DNA from: Bin55 sp963667455
GTDB taxonomy: Bacteria; Pseudomonadota; Gammaproteobacteria; Pseudomonadales; Azotimanducaceae
Assembly: GCA_963667455.2 (NCBI GenBank)
Contig: CAXXFR010000026.1
Coordinates: 310,001 to 374,000, forward strand
Direction of reading: 5' to 3'
Length of the DNA: 64,000 bases
Under the pieces are notes generated by a model, which saw only the letters and a list, made by a program, of their open reading frames with translations, made no database searches and had not been told where the DNA came from. A program made the position numbers and the translations under genes. How positions within the stretch are numbered: the stretch's first letter is position 1; the number at the start of each line of letters is the position of its first letter. Shown piece after piece: positions 7,710 to 16,318 of the stretch.

Positions 7710-9442
7710 AGCTTATTCTCGTCGATTACTTGGCCTCGTTGAAGGAGCGAGGTGAACTTGATGCAATCATACCTGATCTACTCAGTGAGAAGGGATTCTC
7801 TGTCCTATCGCGACCGGCCATTGGAACTAGACAGTTTGGTGTAGACGCAGCTGCAGTCGGCCCGGACTCCAATGGAGTAAAGACTCTATTTCTTTTGACA
7901 ATCAAGTCTGGTCATATCAAGCGCCGTGACTGGGATGCCCCAGATCCTCAAGCGCTACGTCCCTCGCTCAACGAAATTGTGGATGTCTACATCAAGAGGC
8001 ATGTGCTTCAAGTGCACCGTACGCTTCCTATTTGTATAGTGATTTGTTTAGGCGGCGAAGTCGATCAAGCCATAGAACAAAATGTTCTTGAAGTCACGAA
8101 GCATCTCACAACAGATCGAATCAAGTTCAAGATTTGGAATGGAGACTTTCTTGCCAATATGTTGCTTGGGGGCGTGTTGCGTGAGAAGGCGTTGCCAAAG
8201 ACTTGGCAGTCAGATTTTCGAAAGTCGCTTGCCCTTGTCGATGAACCCGATGCCAGTTATCGGCACTTTTGTCGTCTGCTAAGTAGCGTCTTCAATAAAT
8301 GCGATTCAACTAAGAGAGCACGTCTCACAGCGATCCGCCAAATAAATGTGGCAGTTTGGACGCTCTATGTATGGGCACGTCAAGCCGACAACATCGAGGT
8401 AGCATATCTCGCTAGCGAAAGAGCAATGCTAGTTTCCTGGCAGTTGATTAAGGACTCACTCATTGGAAAGTCAAAACTAGTGCGACAACTTAATGATTCG
8501 TTTGAGCGCCTCAACTCGCTCCATAAGATCATCGCCAATGACTACATATCCACCTATGTCGGTCCTCGGTCACACCTAGATTACGGCCTATCTGCGGCCG
8601 TACCAAGTCAATCATCCCTAGACATAAACCTTCGGCTGTTCGATATCGTTGGACGTATCGGTTCACATGGCCTCTGGCTGTTGCATGAGTTACAGACCCT
8701 CGAATATTCGCAAAAAACTGAAGTTGGGAAAGTGGAGAGCACTCGTAAACAGCTTGACAACCTGATCATTACTCTTACGAGTACTTTGAGTAAGAATCCC
8801 GTCCTACAGACTCCCATTAAGGATCGCCAAGTGATTGACATCAACATCGCGTGCTTGTTCCTTCACTACGTGGGTCAGTGTCAAGTCGTTCAATGGTGGA
8901 TCAAGGAGATCACGAACACAACGCAATTCGCGTACTTCACTCATTGTGCCTATCCCTGCATACATGAAGAGTATCGCGATCTCATGTACCACCCAATAAG
9001 AGACGAGGAGTATCGAATTAGTGCTACAGCTGGCAGTCTACTAGTTCCAACACTTGCTGTCTGGTCCGCTATTACTCAAGACAAGCAGACATTGTGCGCC
9101 ATTGCCAGATTCGCATCCAGAGACTATTCTCACTCCACCATCCAACTATGGTATCCCGGTACCGACACTGAGGATCATCTCTACATCAACGATCGCGATC
9201 ACGGATTGGAAACGCACGACTTTGAGATCGAGAGAAATCACCAAGATATGCTCAATATTGTAGAGTCAGAGTGCACTGCGTCTCCGGCGTTCATGTCATT
9301 GTCGGTGCACGAGTCTGGCTTTTGGCCATTACTTATCTCGGCCAGTCGGCATTACCGAGTGCCCGTCCCTCCTCACTTTTGGCCTGTTTCCGATTGGTCC
9401 AACAAAAGCCTAAAACAGATCTGGCCGATGGTTGCGCCGTAG
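7706..9442 (+). CDS. PD-(D/E)XK-like nuclease-domain protein, second gene of the pair
   Basis: A 578-residue protein. The N-terminal ~170 residues look like a restriction-endonuclease-type fold: YLASLKERGELDAIIPDLL, then GTRQFGVDAAAVG and LFLLTIKSGHIKRRDWD. Asp47 and Lys67 sit where the D and K of a PD-(D/E)XK site would be; the usual Glu two residues before Lys is Thr65, a departure from consensus. Residues ~90-165 continue as an alpha/beta domain (LPICIVICLGGEV, FKIWNGDFLANMLLGG), and the rest is helical. I recall proteins with this N-terminus, annotated only as hypothetical. The four-base overlap with the helical-repeat gene argues for a complex. A nuclease effector is likely but not proven, given the variant site. 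Confidence 0.75.
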   Translation: MKLILVDYLASLKERGELDAIIPDLLSEKGFSVLSRPAIGTRQFGVDAAAVGPDSNGVKTLFLLTIKSGHIKRRDWDAPDPQALRPSLNEIVDVYIKRHVLQVHRTLPICIVICLGGEVDQAIEQNVLEVTKHLTTDRIKFKIWNGDFLANMLLGGVLREKALPKTWQSDFRKSLALVDEPDASYRHFCRLLSSVFNKCDSTKRARLTAIRQINVAVWTLYVWARQADNIEVAYLASERAMLVSWQLIKDSLIGKSKLVRQLNDSFERLNSLHKIIANDYISTYVGPRSHLDYGLSAAVPSQSSLDINLRLFDIVGRIGSHGLWLLHELQTLEYSQKTEVGKVESTRKQLDNLIITLTSTLSKNPVLQTPIKDRQVIDINIACLFLHYVGQCQVVQWWIKEITNTTQFAYFTHCAYPCIHEEYRDLMYHPIRDEEYRISATAGSLLVPTLAVWSAITQDKQTLCAIARFASRDYSHSTIQLWYPGTDTEDHLYINDRDHGLETHDFEIERNHQDMLNIVESECTASPAFMSLSVHESGFWPLLISASRHYRVPVPPHFWPVSDWSNKSLKQIWPMVAP

Positions 9443-10083
9443 CCCTGTTCTCTTGACAGATAAGTCACGAATCCTTGTGCATAGCCTTGCTAAAGTAGCT
9501 CTTGACAGAGTCACAAACCATCTCGAGCGCAGTGCGTTGTTGGCGCAGTGTGTGACGAAGTTCCAACATCGATTGGTCGTGCCGGACTATCAACTCCCCA
9601 TCGCGACGGGACTCTAGTGCTGGAGTCCCGTCCACCTCGACTTCCCTGGCGTGCGCCAGTATGTTTCGGTTTGCAATGACATCTCTCTCGTAGGATTTCA
9701 GGACTACTAAATCGAGCCTTGGTTCCATAGCGCTACATATACGCATGGGTGTCCGAAATTAGTGGACTGAGGAAAACAGGCGGGGATTGCGTATCAAACC
9801 GTCGATTTGGCGCGAAAAGTTCACGCTTTCGACAGTCCCAGTAGATTCAATCAGAGCATCTCTAAGTTGATGGGCTGTTGTACGAGCCACGTTGTCGAGA
9901 GTAGTTCCAGCGTTTCGGAACGCTTCTGCAATCGTATCTTCCATCATGAGGTCAATCTCAGCGACTTCGGCCATTGCTATACCACGCATGTGGTTGAGGT
10001 CGATCGGGACTGCGCACGTTTTAGGGGACAATCGTTAAGGTAAAGTTCATGGGTTGATTGGTGGTCGTTCGGCGATTCCCGCC

Positions 10084-10624
10084 TCATTCCGCGTACAGAC
10101 GTCGCAAAGGATTGTATTCCTTTAGGAAGTACTGGTCGATGCTTGTTCTGGCCTCCTGGCGCGTCGCGTAGCTGCACCGGTTCACAAGCTCCCGCTTGAG
10201 CTGTCCGAACAGGCTCTCCGCCGAAGCGTTGTCGGCGCAGAAGATCCGGAGTCTTCGAGTCCGCCCTGGTCCGGCTCCTCCGCTTTCGCTTGGCCGGAAC
10301 GCCGTGCAGCCCGGCCTCCCGCATCAGCCGGCGTATCCGGCGAGCTCCGATCCGGATGCCGTGGACCAGCTTCAGAATCCGTTCCATGCGACGGTAGCCG
10401 AACGATCCGCGGAACTCGAGGTGGATGCTCCTGATCAGAGTCGTCAGCCGCTTGTCCTCGCGCTCCCGAAGCGTCTTCCCGTCCTGGCTGCGCGACAGAT
10501 GGAACTTGCTCCTCGCGACTCCCAGCGCCGAGCACATCAGCGAGATCGGAAGGCATCCCGTCAGCTCCTTGACGATTCGATACCGGTCCGCTGTCGGGAC
10601 GCGAAGTAGCTCGAAGCCTTTTTT
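10084..10624 (-). pseudogene. IS3 orfB (transposase catalytic part), internal deletion
   Basis: After the slippery site the -1 frame reads FELLRVPTADRYRIVKEL and continues through the HTH_21-type region (LEFRGSFGYRRMERIL, RIRRLMREAGLHGV) to SKTPDLL. The next recognisable part, in another frame, is FCADNASAESLFGQLKREL to a stop at 10084, the C-terminal end of an IS3 transposase including the region around the final Glu. Roughly 350-400 bp between them are missing, with the junction near 10240 and the first two DDE acidic residues lost. The transposase cannot be active. Confidence 0.8.
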
Positions 10625-10863
10625 AAAAAGTCGATCTCCTGCGCCTGCCGCCGGACCGTCCGCTCCAGCTCCTCGTAGCTGGGCCGGTCCGACTCGGTCT
10701 CCGGTCCGAACTCCTTGTTCCATCGGGACAGCGACTGCTGGCCGACGCCGAGCTCGGCGCTCACCGCCGTCAGCGTCGCTCCGGAACTGCGCAGCAACTC
10801 CACCGCATCCCGCTTGAACCGCTTGGTGAAGCGTCGGCGTTGTCGTTTGGGTTGTTCTGTCAT
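10561..10863 (-). CDS. IS3-family transposase OrfA (helix-turn-helix)
   Basis: 100 residues: a basic N-terminus (KRQRRRFTKRFKRDAVELL), a helix-turn-helix (ATLTAVSAELGVGQQSLSRW) and a leucine-zipper-like coil (ELERTVRRQAQEIDFLKK). This is the standard OrfA layout of IS3 elements, which binds the element ends. The gene is intact, but its OrfB partner is deleted, so it survives only as a DNA-binding relic. The OrfAB fusion would be made by -1 frameshifting on the A6G run at 10618-10624. Confidence 0.85.
   Translation of the reverse strand: MTEQPKRQRRRFTKRFKRDAVELLRSSGATLTAVSAELGVGQQSLSRWNKEFGPETESDRPSYEELERTVRRQAQEIDFLKKASSYFASRQRTGIESSRS
10618..10624 (-). promoter_or_regulatory. Slippery heptamer AAAAAAG for programmed -1 frameshifting in IS3
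   Basis: On the minus strand A AAA AAG overlaps the OrfA codons for Leu-Lys-Lys. Slipping back one base joins OrfA to the OrfB frame (FELLRVPTADRY). This is the known mechanism in IS3-family elements. Confidence 0.7.
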
Positions 10864-11330
10864 TTCAGTTCTCCTTGACTCGATTATCCTTAAGAACTGT
10901 CCCCCTCAGCGTGCGCAAACCCATAGCCTTGCCAATGATGGTGTCTGCGACACCATTAAGAGTCTCGCCGAGTTCGTCACGTGTTGCAACGAAGACTCCT
11001 TCGACCTTGGATTCGGCTAGACGACCATAGAGATCGCGAGCGGGATCGACGGAGTAGAAAACCATATCAGTGAACTTGAGCTCGCGGCGCAAGATGAGGT
11101 CATGTCTCGGCCATCAAACTCGTCATTTGCAAGATTGAAGTCGACCGCTACGAGATCAAAATTGCGCCCACTATTCTCAGCAAGATCCCTGATTACTTGA
11201 AGAGACATCGGGTTCGGTTCGACGACACTCAAATCGAATCCGCGAATGTCCAGATGGTCTTCAAGGGTGGCAATTGCTTGTGAAATACTGATGGGGATAT
11301 CGTGGATGACTAGGAGATTGAAGACGAGCT

Positions 11331-13727
11331 TCATTCCGGAATTCTCAGGATCAAGTGGGCTCCGGTAAGTTTCCCCGAGTAGGCATTCTTGTCGAGTTCC
11401 ACAGAGCCGCCCAAGCTCGTTAAGACCTGTCTTACATGGTGGAGTCCAAGCCCGGATCCATTTGTCGTAGTGACCCCCTTTTCCAAAGCACTCTCCAGTG
11501 ATTGAAGCGAGCTGTCCCATCCATCGCCGTTGTCAGCAACGTGTACTTTAAGCTCACGATGAGTTCCTATATTGATCTCGAGGGAGAAATGGACAGTGGA
11601 GGCACCCGCCTTTCTCGCATTGGCTATAAGGTTGTCAATAACGATACCGATCTCGATCGGACGGAAACCACGAGAGAAGGCTACTCCGACACGGTCCACC
11701 ATCACCTCTAGTCCCTGCGGTGCCCAAATCGATGCGACGTTGAGAATGTAGTCCTCTATATAGACAGCTAGATCCGCTTCGATCTGTGTGGACTGGTGTC
11801 GATAGCCACTTTTCGTGGCGAATCGGGCGGCGGTGATGATCTGACTATTCCGAAAGGCGACTTGCTCAAGGAATTCGATCCACTCATGGTCGGCTAATGA
11901 ATTGCTTCGCCGAAGCTTACCCATCATTCTCCCGACACCGTTCTTGACATCGGACGCATGTGTCAGAATTTGGTGGTGCAGATTGAGTACCGTGTCCTCG
12001 TCAAGAGAAGCGGCGGCGACCAAAAATCGATTGCGCTCTTCGCTCTGTGCCACCTTTTTCTCAAGATTGGCCGCGTGTTCATCAGCTTCCTTGCGAGCAT
12101 CTCGGGCCTCTGCTTCAGAGACCTCGAGTTCGCGAATGCGACGTTGGGATTGCTCAACCTTGTCGATCAACTTCTGATCACCGGTTGCACCGGCGAGGAC
12201 TTCGAGTGCTTTGAGGGAGGACTCGAATGACGAAGATTTCTCATCAACGATACGGACGATCTCGGGGTTGTAGTCGACGAGTTCAATGCCTAGTGTTCCC
12301 GCCAAGTTCGAGATCAGCTGGGTGATTTGAGCGCTACTGTCGTCAAGGTGCATGCGAGAAGCGTCAGATTGGTCTTTGTCCAGCGTGTCTTTCCAAGATA
12401 TGTCTACCACATAGCGTTCCAGACGGCGAACACACTTCATCTGCACACACTCAATGAGTTCATTGACCTTCGAAGTACGAATCAAACCCTCTCGGCCGGT
12501 AGTTTCATCGAGGCCTGGCACACCGTCGATCTGGACGCGGCCGATCAGATCACGCGTGCTCAAGTACCGCTTTACTCCATGCTGATGCCGACGTGCAAGA
12601 CCGAAGCCGTCGTCTGCTTGATGGCCGATTGGGTAGACTCGGAAACCGTTGCGAAAAACGAATATCGAACCGAATTGGTAACTTGAAACGCCCATCCGTC
12701 TTGCAAAGACCTGCTTGGCACTGCGGTTGAGAAAGTAGACCTCGGCGTCAAAGGATGTGCCCGCGAGACCAGGGTAGGGGTTAGCCTCGCGTGTTTCATA
12801 AATTTTCTCGCCCCTGTCTTCCAATCGAGTGGTCAGTACGCCGTCGGCAGAAATGTCCACCTTGACGGAGGTGGTTCTCTCCCTGAGAACGTCGAGAATC
12901 GGATTGGACACAGGCCCGTTGACGAGGGGCAGATAATCCGCCGAAGATCGGGAGGAGGCATCGTTCGTTGCCTGCGCCTCTCGAAGAAGTTCTTGATCCC
13001 GATCAGCCTCGGCAGGTGCCTCGATGACGATCTGGAAGTCTTCGCTATCGCTCTGGAACGGGTTGATGAGCTTGGCGAGTTCTGTTCTCAGACCTAGAAG
13101 CTTCATACGATCCCATGTGGATCGGAGACTTTGTATTTCTAGTACAGTTCCTGTCGCCCCGACGTACTGCGCGATGGCATCGGGAAACGCTTCTTTTTCG
13201 TCGAGGGAGATTCTGATCTTGCCGATCTCGCGTTGCTGATCTTCCTCGTAGAGTGGCCAGTCCACTCTGAGCACTTGCACCGGATGCCCGTCGGAACAGG
13301 TATGCATTGTCAGCGTCTGTCCTAGACGATCACAGGAAAAGCGGCCAACACCCTTTGCACCTGCGTAACCGCTATTCGTTCTCCGACCGATGTCGTGCCG
13401 GTAGTCCTTGTCCTCGGTGCCGTCTTTCTTTGCGGAGTAAGCGACAAACAGCCATTTTTGAGCGATGTCTTCTCGAGACATGCCCTTCCCATCGTCGGCG
13501 ATGATGATCTTGTCGGGCAACACAACGATATGGACACGACGCGCGTGAGCATCAAACGAGTTCTTGACCAATTCAAAAACAGCAATGTAGTCGTTGGTGA
13601 GCAGATGCCGACCAATCAGGTCTTTAAGACTGCTGCTGACTCGAAATGAGGCGGTCTCAACCGCAGGCGCTTGGGGTGTCTGAGCTTGGGGTCCGACAGG
13701 AGATGCAGGGTGGGTAGTGCTGGACAT
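11331..13727 (-). CDS. GHKL protein with N-terminal Hsp90-like and C-terminal histidine-kinase-like ATPase domains
   Basis: 798 residues. Residues ~40-200 form an Hsp90/MutL-like ATPase: FELVKNSFDA (N box, Glu52/Asn56), IADDGKGM (76-83) and GAKGVGRFS (123-131). A long middle region follows. At ~510-570 there is a charged coiled coil, then a dimerisation-like helix (LNLHHQILTHASDVKNG) with a possible phospho-accepting His. The last ~110 residues are a second ATPase of histidine-kinase type (IDNLIANARKAG, VADNGDGW, GSGLGLHHV). No transmembrane segment is present, so the protein is cytosolic. Its stop overlaps by four bases the start of a receiver-like/HEPN-like gene that is now broken. I infer a sensor-kinase-like trigger for a HEPN RNase effector. 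The gene itself looks intact. Confidence 0.8.
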   Translation of the reverse strand: MSSTTHPASPVGPQAQTPQAPAVETASFRVSSSLKDLIGRHLLTNDYIAVFELVKNSFDAHARRVHIVVLPDKIIIADDGKGMSREDIAQKWLFVAYSAKKDGTEDKDYRHDIGRRTNSGYAGAKGVGRFSCDRLGQTLTMHTCSDGHPVQVLRVDWPLYEEDQQREIGKIRISLDEKEAFPDAIAQYVGATGTVLEIQSLRSTWDRMKLLGLRTELAKLINPFQSDSEDFQIVIEAPAEADRDQELLREAQATNDASSRSSADYLPLVNGPVSNPILDVLRERTTSVKVDISADGVLTTRLEDRGEKIYETREANPYPGLAGTSFDAEVYFLNRSAKQVFARRMGVSSYQFGSIFVFRNGFRVYPIGHQADDGFGLARRHQHGVKRYLSTRDLIGRVQIDGVPGLDETTGREGLIRTSKVNELIECVQMKCVRRLERYVVDISWKDTLDKDQSDASRMHLDDSSAQITQLISNLAGTLGIELVDYNPEIVRIVDEKSSSFESSLKALEVLAGATGDQKLIDKVEQSQRRIRELEVSEAEARDARKEADEHAANLEKKVAQSEERNRFLVAAASLDEDTVLNLHHQILTHASDVKNGVGRMMGKLRRSNSLADHEWIEFLEQVAFRNSQIITAARFATKSGYRHQSTQIEADLAVYIEDYILNVASIWAPQGLEVMVDRVGVAFSRGFRPIEIGIVIDNLIANARKAGASTVHFSLEINIGTHRELKVHVADNGDGWDSSLQSLESALEKGVTTTNGSGLGLHHVRQVLTSLGGSVELDKNAYSGKLTGAHLILRIPE

Positions 13728-13778
13728 GGGAATATTCGACTAGGTACGTTGGATGGGTTTGTTTCGAATCGATGGGAA

Positions 13779-14129
13779 TCAGTCTTCGAGGCTTAGATCT
13801 ATCTGTTGCTCAGTGCTTGTTGAGCGAAAAACTGGCTCCATTGTAGGCGGGAATCCGTAGATCCGATGGTGTACGTCAATGGCGACTAATTTGACCGAAT
13901 CTTTGTCGGTTCGGCGAAGTTGAAGGCTGTAAGTCCATGATTTATCGGGAAATCGGATTGGAGTTGGGGCACTACAAGCGCTCTTTTCGAGACCATCCGT
14001 GCGACTTATCGAGAGCCATTCCAGTTGCGAGAACCTCTCGATTGGTTCCAAAGAGAGCACCCCCACACCTTCGATAGATTGACTCCAGTTGGCACGTAGT
14101 AGTGGTGTCGGATCGTTTGGAAATGCCAA
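13779..14129 (-). CDS. Hypothetical protein, probably truncated at its 5' end
   Basis: A frame of 116 residues ending 51 bases before the GHKL gene on the same strand. The only usable start is TTG at 14129, with an in-frame TAG two codons before it. Just upstream lie the IS21-like terminal repeats at 14141-14209. The likely history is that an insertion or deletion at the repeats cut off the original 5' end. The content (WTYSLQLRRTDKDSVKLVAIDVHH) looks like beta-strand coding sequence, but I recognise no family. Confidence 0.45.
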   Translation of the reverse strand: MAFPNDPTPLLRANWSQSIEGVGVLSLEPIERFSQLEWLSISRTDGLEKSACSAPTPIRFPDKSWTYSLQLRRTDKDSVKLVAIDVHHRIYGFPPTMEPVFRSTSTEQQIDLSLED

Positions 14130-14140
14130 TGTCTACTTCA

Positions 14141-14209
14141 AATGTCGCAGTCTTGGCTAACGGAATGTCCCAGTTTGGGCTAAACGGAATGTCGCACTTT
14201 GGGATAAGT
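14141..14209. repeat. Three tandem ~23-bp units resembling an IS21-family terminal repeat array
   Basis: Units AATGTCGCAGTCTTGGCTAA, AATGTCCCAGTTTGGGCTAA and AATGTCGCACTTTGGGATAA start at 14141, 14165 and 14188. IS21-family elements carry such multiple end repeats. A matching array lies at 62741-62806, and an IstA fragment at 28883-29197. No intact istAB is nearby, so this is a solitary end. Confidence 0.65.
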
Positions 14210-14743
14210 CAGAAGCTTCTCAAACCGTCTCTGAAGACCCTCTTCAATTTCGCCCGCCGTCTTGAGCAACGCCTCATCCTGGCAGGCTTCAATCAATTGT
14301 TCCCGCTTCTTCTCGTCTCTCAGCCACACAAGTGCCTCTTCTAGACCAAGGATCGGCGGCATGCGAGAACACAGCTTGTTCTCCTCTTGCGACTCGGTGT
14401 TTTGCAGTGCCAAGTCGTAGTATTGCTCCAAGTGTTCGTAGCTCGCCCACCCCAGTACGACCGCCAGAATCTCCAGCGGGCATGTGGGTTGTCCTAACCC
14501 ATCCCCGAAAAAACCTAGAGCCGGATGCACGGATGAAGCATCTGAGTTCTTGAGCCTCAGAACGACTTCCACAAATTTCTTGCCTCGATCATTGGGTATG
14601 TACAACGTCAAGTCGTTGCACTGCAGAGTGACATCTGCATTACCAAAGCTCGACTCGTTCTCGGATTCGCTAATCACGACTGGCTGTGACAAGCCGTTCT
14701 GTTCAAAGAGCCGGAGAACTCTCTGCGTGAATTCTGTCGACAT
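14180..14743 (-). CDS. Hypothetical soluble protein, C-terminus running into IS21-like repeats
   Basis: 187 residues starting MSTEFTQRVLRLFEQNGLS. The N-terminal ~75 residues look like mixed alpha/beta (DVTLQCNDLTLYIPNDRGKK, FVEVVLRLKN). The rest is helical and charged, with a tryptophan-containing stretch (EILAVVLGWASYEHLEQYYDLA). The last six or so residues (YPKVRHSV) are encoded by the IS21-like repeat, so the native C-terminus was probably lost. I do not recognise a family; size and composition are compatible with an immunity or antitoxin-like protein, but nothing specific supports that. Confidence 0.6.
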   Translation of the reverse strand: MSTEFTQRVLRLFEQNGLSQPVVISESENESSFGNADVTLQCNDLTLYIPNDRGKKFVEVVLRLKNSDASSVHPALGFFGDGLGQPTCPLEILAVVLGWASYEHLEQYYDLALQNTESQEENKLCSRMPPILGLEEALVWLRDEKKREQLIEACQDEALLKTAGEIEEGLQRRFEKLLTYPKVRHSV

Positions 14744-14889
14744 GTACTCTCTCCTATCTCAGGCCGAGTCTCGAGTGTTATCGAGAAAAAAGGTGTGCGA
14801 AGACCCGCCAATTCGCACCATGACTAAGTCAATATCCATATCTGTTCGAGTCCGAAATATGTCCAATACCGAGCCAATTTCTCCAGTAG

Positions 14890-16275
14890 CTACTCCGTCG
14901 GCTCAACCTCCTCTCCCTCGACAAACTCCCGAGTCCGGATCAGTTCATCGTCAGCATTGAACAGCTTCTCCGTTCCTTGCCTCTTGCCGTCAACGTAGGG
15001 TGTCTCCAATCGTTGACCGTCTCCTGGAAAGAAGATCTCCACTCCTTGTATTTCGCCTTCGACCCACGGAGTTTCCCGTCGACTTCCGGGCATGTAGTAG
15101 ACGACTTCAACCCCGTGTTTCACATCGTTCACATACGGCGTTTCCTTTAGAAGACCTTCTTTGTCGTGCCAAACCTCCATTCCTTCTTTCTTCCCATCGA
15201 CAAAGGGAGTCTCCCGCCGGTCACCGTTTTTCCAAACATAGGTCTCCATTCCATGTTTCTTTCCTTGGACATACGGTGTTTCCCTTTTGTCGCCTTGATC
15301 CCATAGGGTCTCTCTCACTCCGTGCTTCTCGCCATCGACGAACGGCACCTCGGAGCGATAGCCCTCGGACTCATAGATTCCGATTCCACTGAGTACTCCG
15401 TCGACGTAGGGAATTTGCTCGACTGCATTGACTTCACCGTCGGAGTCCGTGTCGTGTCGAATGATCTTGGTTCCTACTGGAACATCGTCAACATACTGGA
15501 TCTCCACTTGCTGGTTGAAGTATGGGTCGTCTTCATTGGCGTAGTAGTTCCGAACATGGCGACCGTTTCTCACTCCGTTGGCAAATTCAGTTCGATACAG
15601 CAAGTTTCCGTGAGAGTTCTTGAGTTCGTCCACCGTAAGCTCCCCGGTTTTCCACGACTGATCTCGCGTCTTTCCATCGGGATAGATGAGTGTTACCGGA
15701 CCATGCAGTTCTCCATTTCGATACTCGGCCGTTTGCTGGGTTCCTCCCCTCGATGCACGTCGGAATCTACCGTGTCGTTTGTCATCGCGAAACTCAATGG
15801 TCCAGCTTTCCCTGTGCCCACCTTCGGACTCTCCCAACCACTCGCCAATTCTCAATCCCAGGTCGTTCCGATCTCCGATAAATTCCGCGCCTCTGTAGAT
15901 GGCATTGGTGTCGATCCATTTTCCGGCACCCTTCCGACCGTCTCTCCACGGACCTTCAAAACTGTCCATCCTTATTGAGCCAGTGGGTAGTGTGTAGGTG
16001 AAATCTACCTGGTGCTTCCCATTCAAGACATTCTCGGGGCATGAGATGTTGTCGTTGGTTTCTACCGCCGCGGTCAGGTTGCGATTAACTACCGTGGACC
16101 AAACGAAGCAGTTCTCGACATCCTCCAGTTCCACCCAACAGTGGGTCGTCTCGGATGTCCCTTCGTCGGCGCAAAGTGGTTCCAAGTTCGCTTCACTGGC
16201 ATGGGGGTCAGGAGGATCGTCGGCACCTGCAACCACCGAGCACCACACCAAGAATACGAGCAATGTGTTCTTCAT
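14890..16275 (-). CDS. Secreted protein with a long array of MORN_2/YwqK-type repeats
   Basis: About 461 residues from the ATG at 16275 (signal peptide MKNTLLVFLVWCSVVAGADD). The frame is open 29 codons further upstream, but the start follows the paralogues and the -10 box 38 nt away. The DUF4189-like part of its relatives is missing. After the signal peptide comes the shared module (CFVWSTVVNRNLTAA, GPWRDGRKGAGKW, DLGLRIGEW). From residue ~170 to ~450 there are at least ten repeats of about 24 residues of the form ETPYVxGKKHGMExxxW. YwqK-type MORN_2 repeats form extended beta structures in exported or antitoxin-like proteins. The acidic tail ends VEGEEVEPTE. Role unknown; probably periplasmic or secreted. 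Confidence 0.8.
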   Translation of the reverse strand: MKNTLLVFLVWCSVVAGADDPPDPHASEANLEPLCADEGTSETTHCWVELEDVENCFVWSTVVNRNLTAAVETNDNISCPENVLNGKHQVDFTYTLPTGSIRMDSFEGPWRDGRKGAGKWIDTNAIYRGAEFIGDRNDLGLRIGEWLGESEGGHRESWTIEFRDDKRHGRFRRASRGGTQQTAEYRNGELHGPVTLIYPDGKTRDQSWKTGELTVDELKNSHGNLLYRTEFANGVRNGRHVRNYYANEDDPYFNQQVEIQYVDDVPVGTKIIRHDTDSDGEVNAVEQIPYVDGVLSGIGIYESEGYRSEVPFVDGEKHGVRETLWDQGDKRETPYVQGKKHGMETYVWKNGDRRETPFVDGKKEGMEVWHDKEGLLKETPYVNDVKHGVEVVYYMPGSRRETPWVEGEIQGVEIFFPGDGQRLETPYVDGKRQGTEKLFNADDELIRTREFVEGEEVEPTE

Positions 16276-16312
16276 ACGAAGCAGTTCGGCGGAGTCGATG
16301 TAGCAAATCGGG

Positions 16313-16318
16313 AGTATA
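16313..16318 (-). promoter_or_regulatory. -10-like box TATACT of the fourth secreted-protein gene
   Basis: TATACT on the minus strand, again 38 nt upstream of the start codon (16275) although this gene is 11 kb from the other copies. Confidence 0.5.

Larger units (their letters stand above)
10011..10917 (-). mobile_element. Internally deleted IS3-family element
   Basis: The ends form imperfect inverted repeats of about 30 bp, TGCGCACG at 10011 and its complement at 10910-10917, followed inward by GGGGACA and TTAAGG on both sides. The element is 907 bp, shorter than the 1.2-1.5 kb usual for IS3. It carries a complete orfA and an orfB missing the middle, which includes most of the DDE catalytic region. 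Its base composition is clearly GC-richer than the surroundings, as expected of a newcomer. No perfect 3-4 bp target duplication is seen. It lies inside the receiver/HEPN-like pseudogene. Confidence 0.85.
9465..11334 (-). pseudogene. Receiver-like/HEPN-like partner of the GHKL protein, broken by frameshift, IS3 insertion and a stop
   Basis: The gene starts at ATG 11334, overlapping the GHKL gene's stop by four bases (ATGA). Its first ~75 residues look like a response-regulator receiver (LVFNLLVIHDIPISI, then DLVAVDFNLAND with a candidate phospho-acceptor Asp). Near 11100 the frame shifts by one base and continues as LRRELKFTDMVFYSVDP. At 10917 a 907-bp IS3 relic interrupts it. Beyond the relic the frame resumes at 10010 (DLNHMRGIAMAEV) and meets an in-frame TAA at 9761-9759. 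In the same frame it goes on to 9465 and carries YERDVIANRNILAH, which fits the RxxxxH motif of HEPN ribonucleases. Three lesions make it a pseudogene. The intact protein would have had about 320 residues. Confidence 0.7.
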
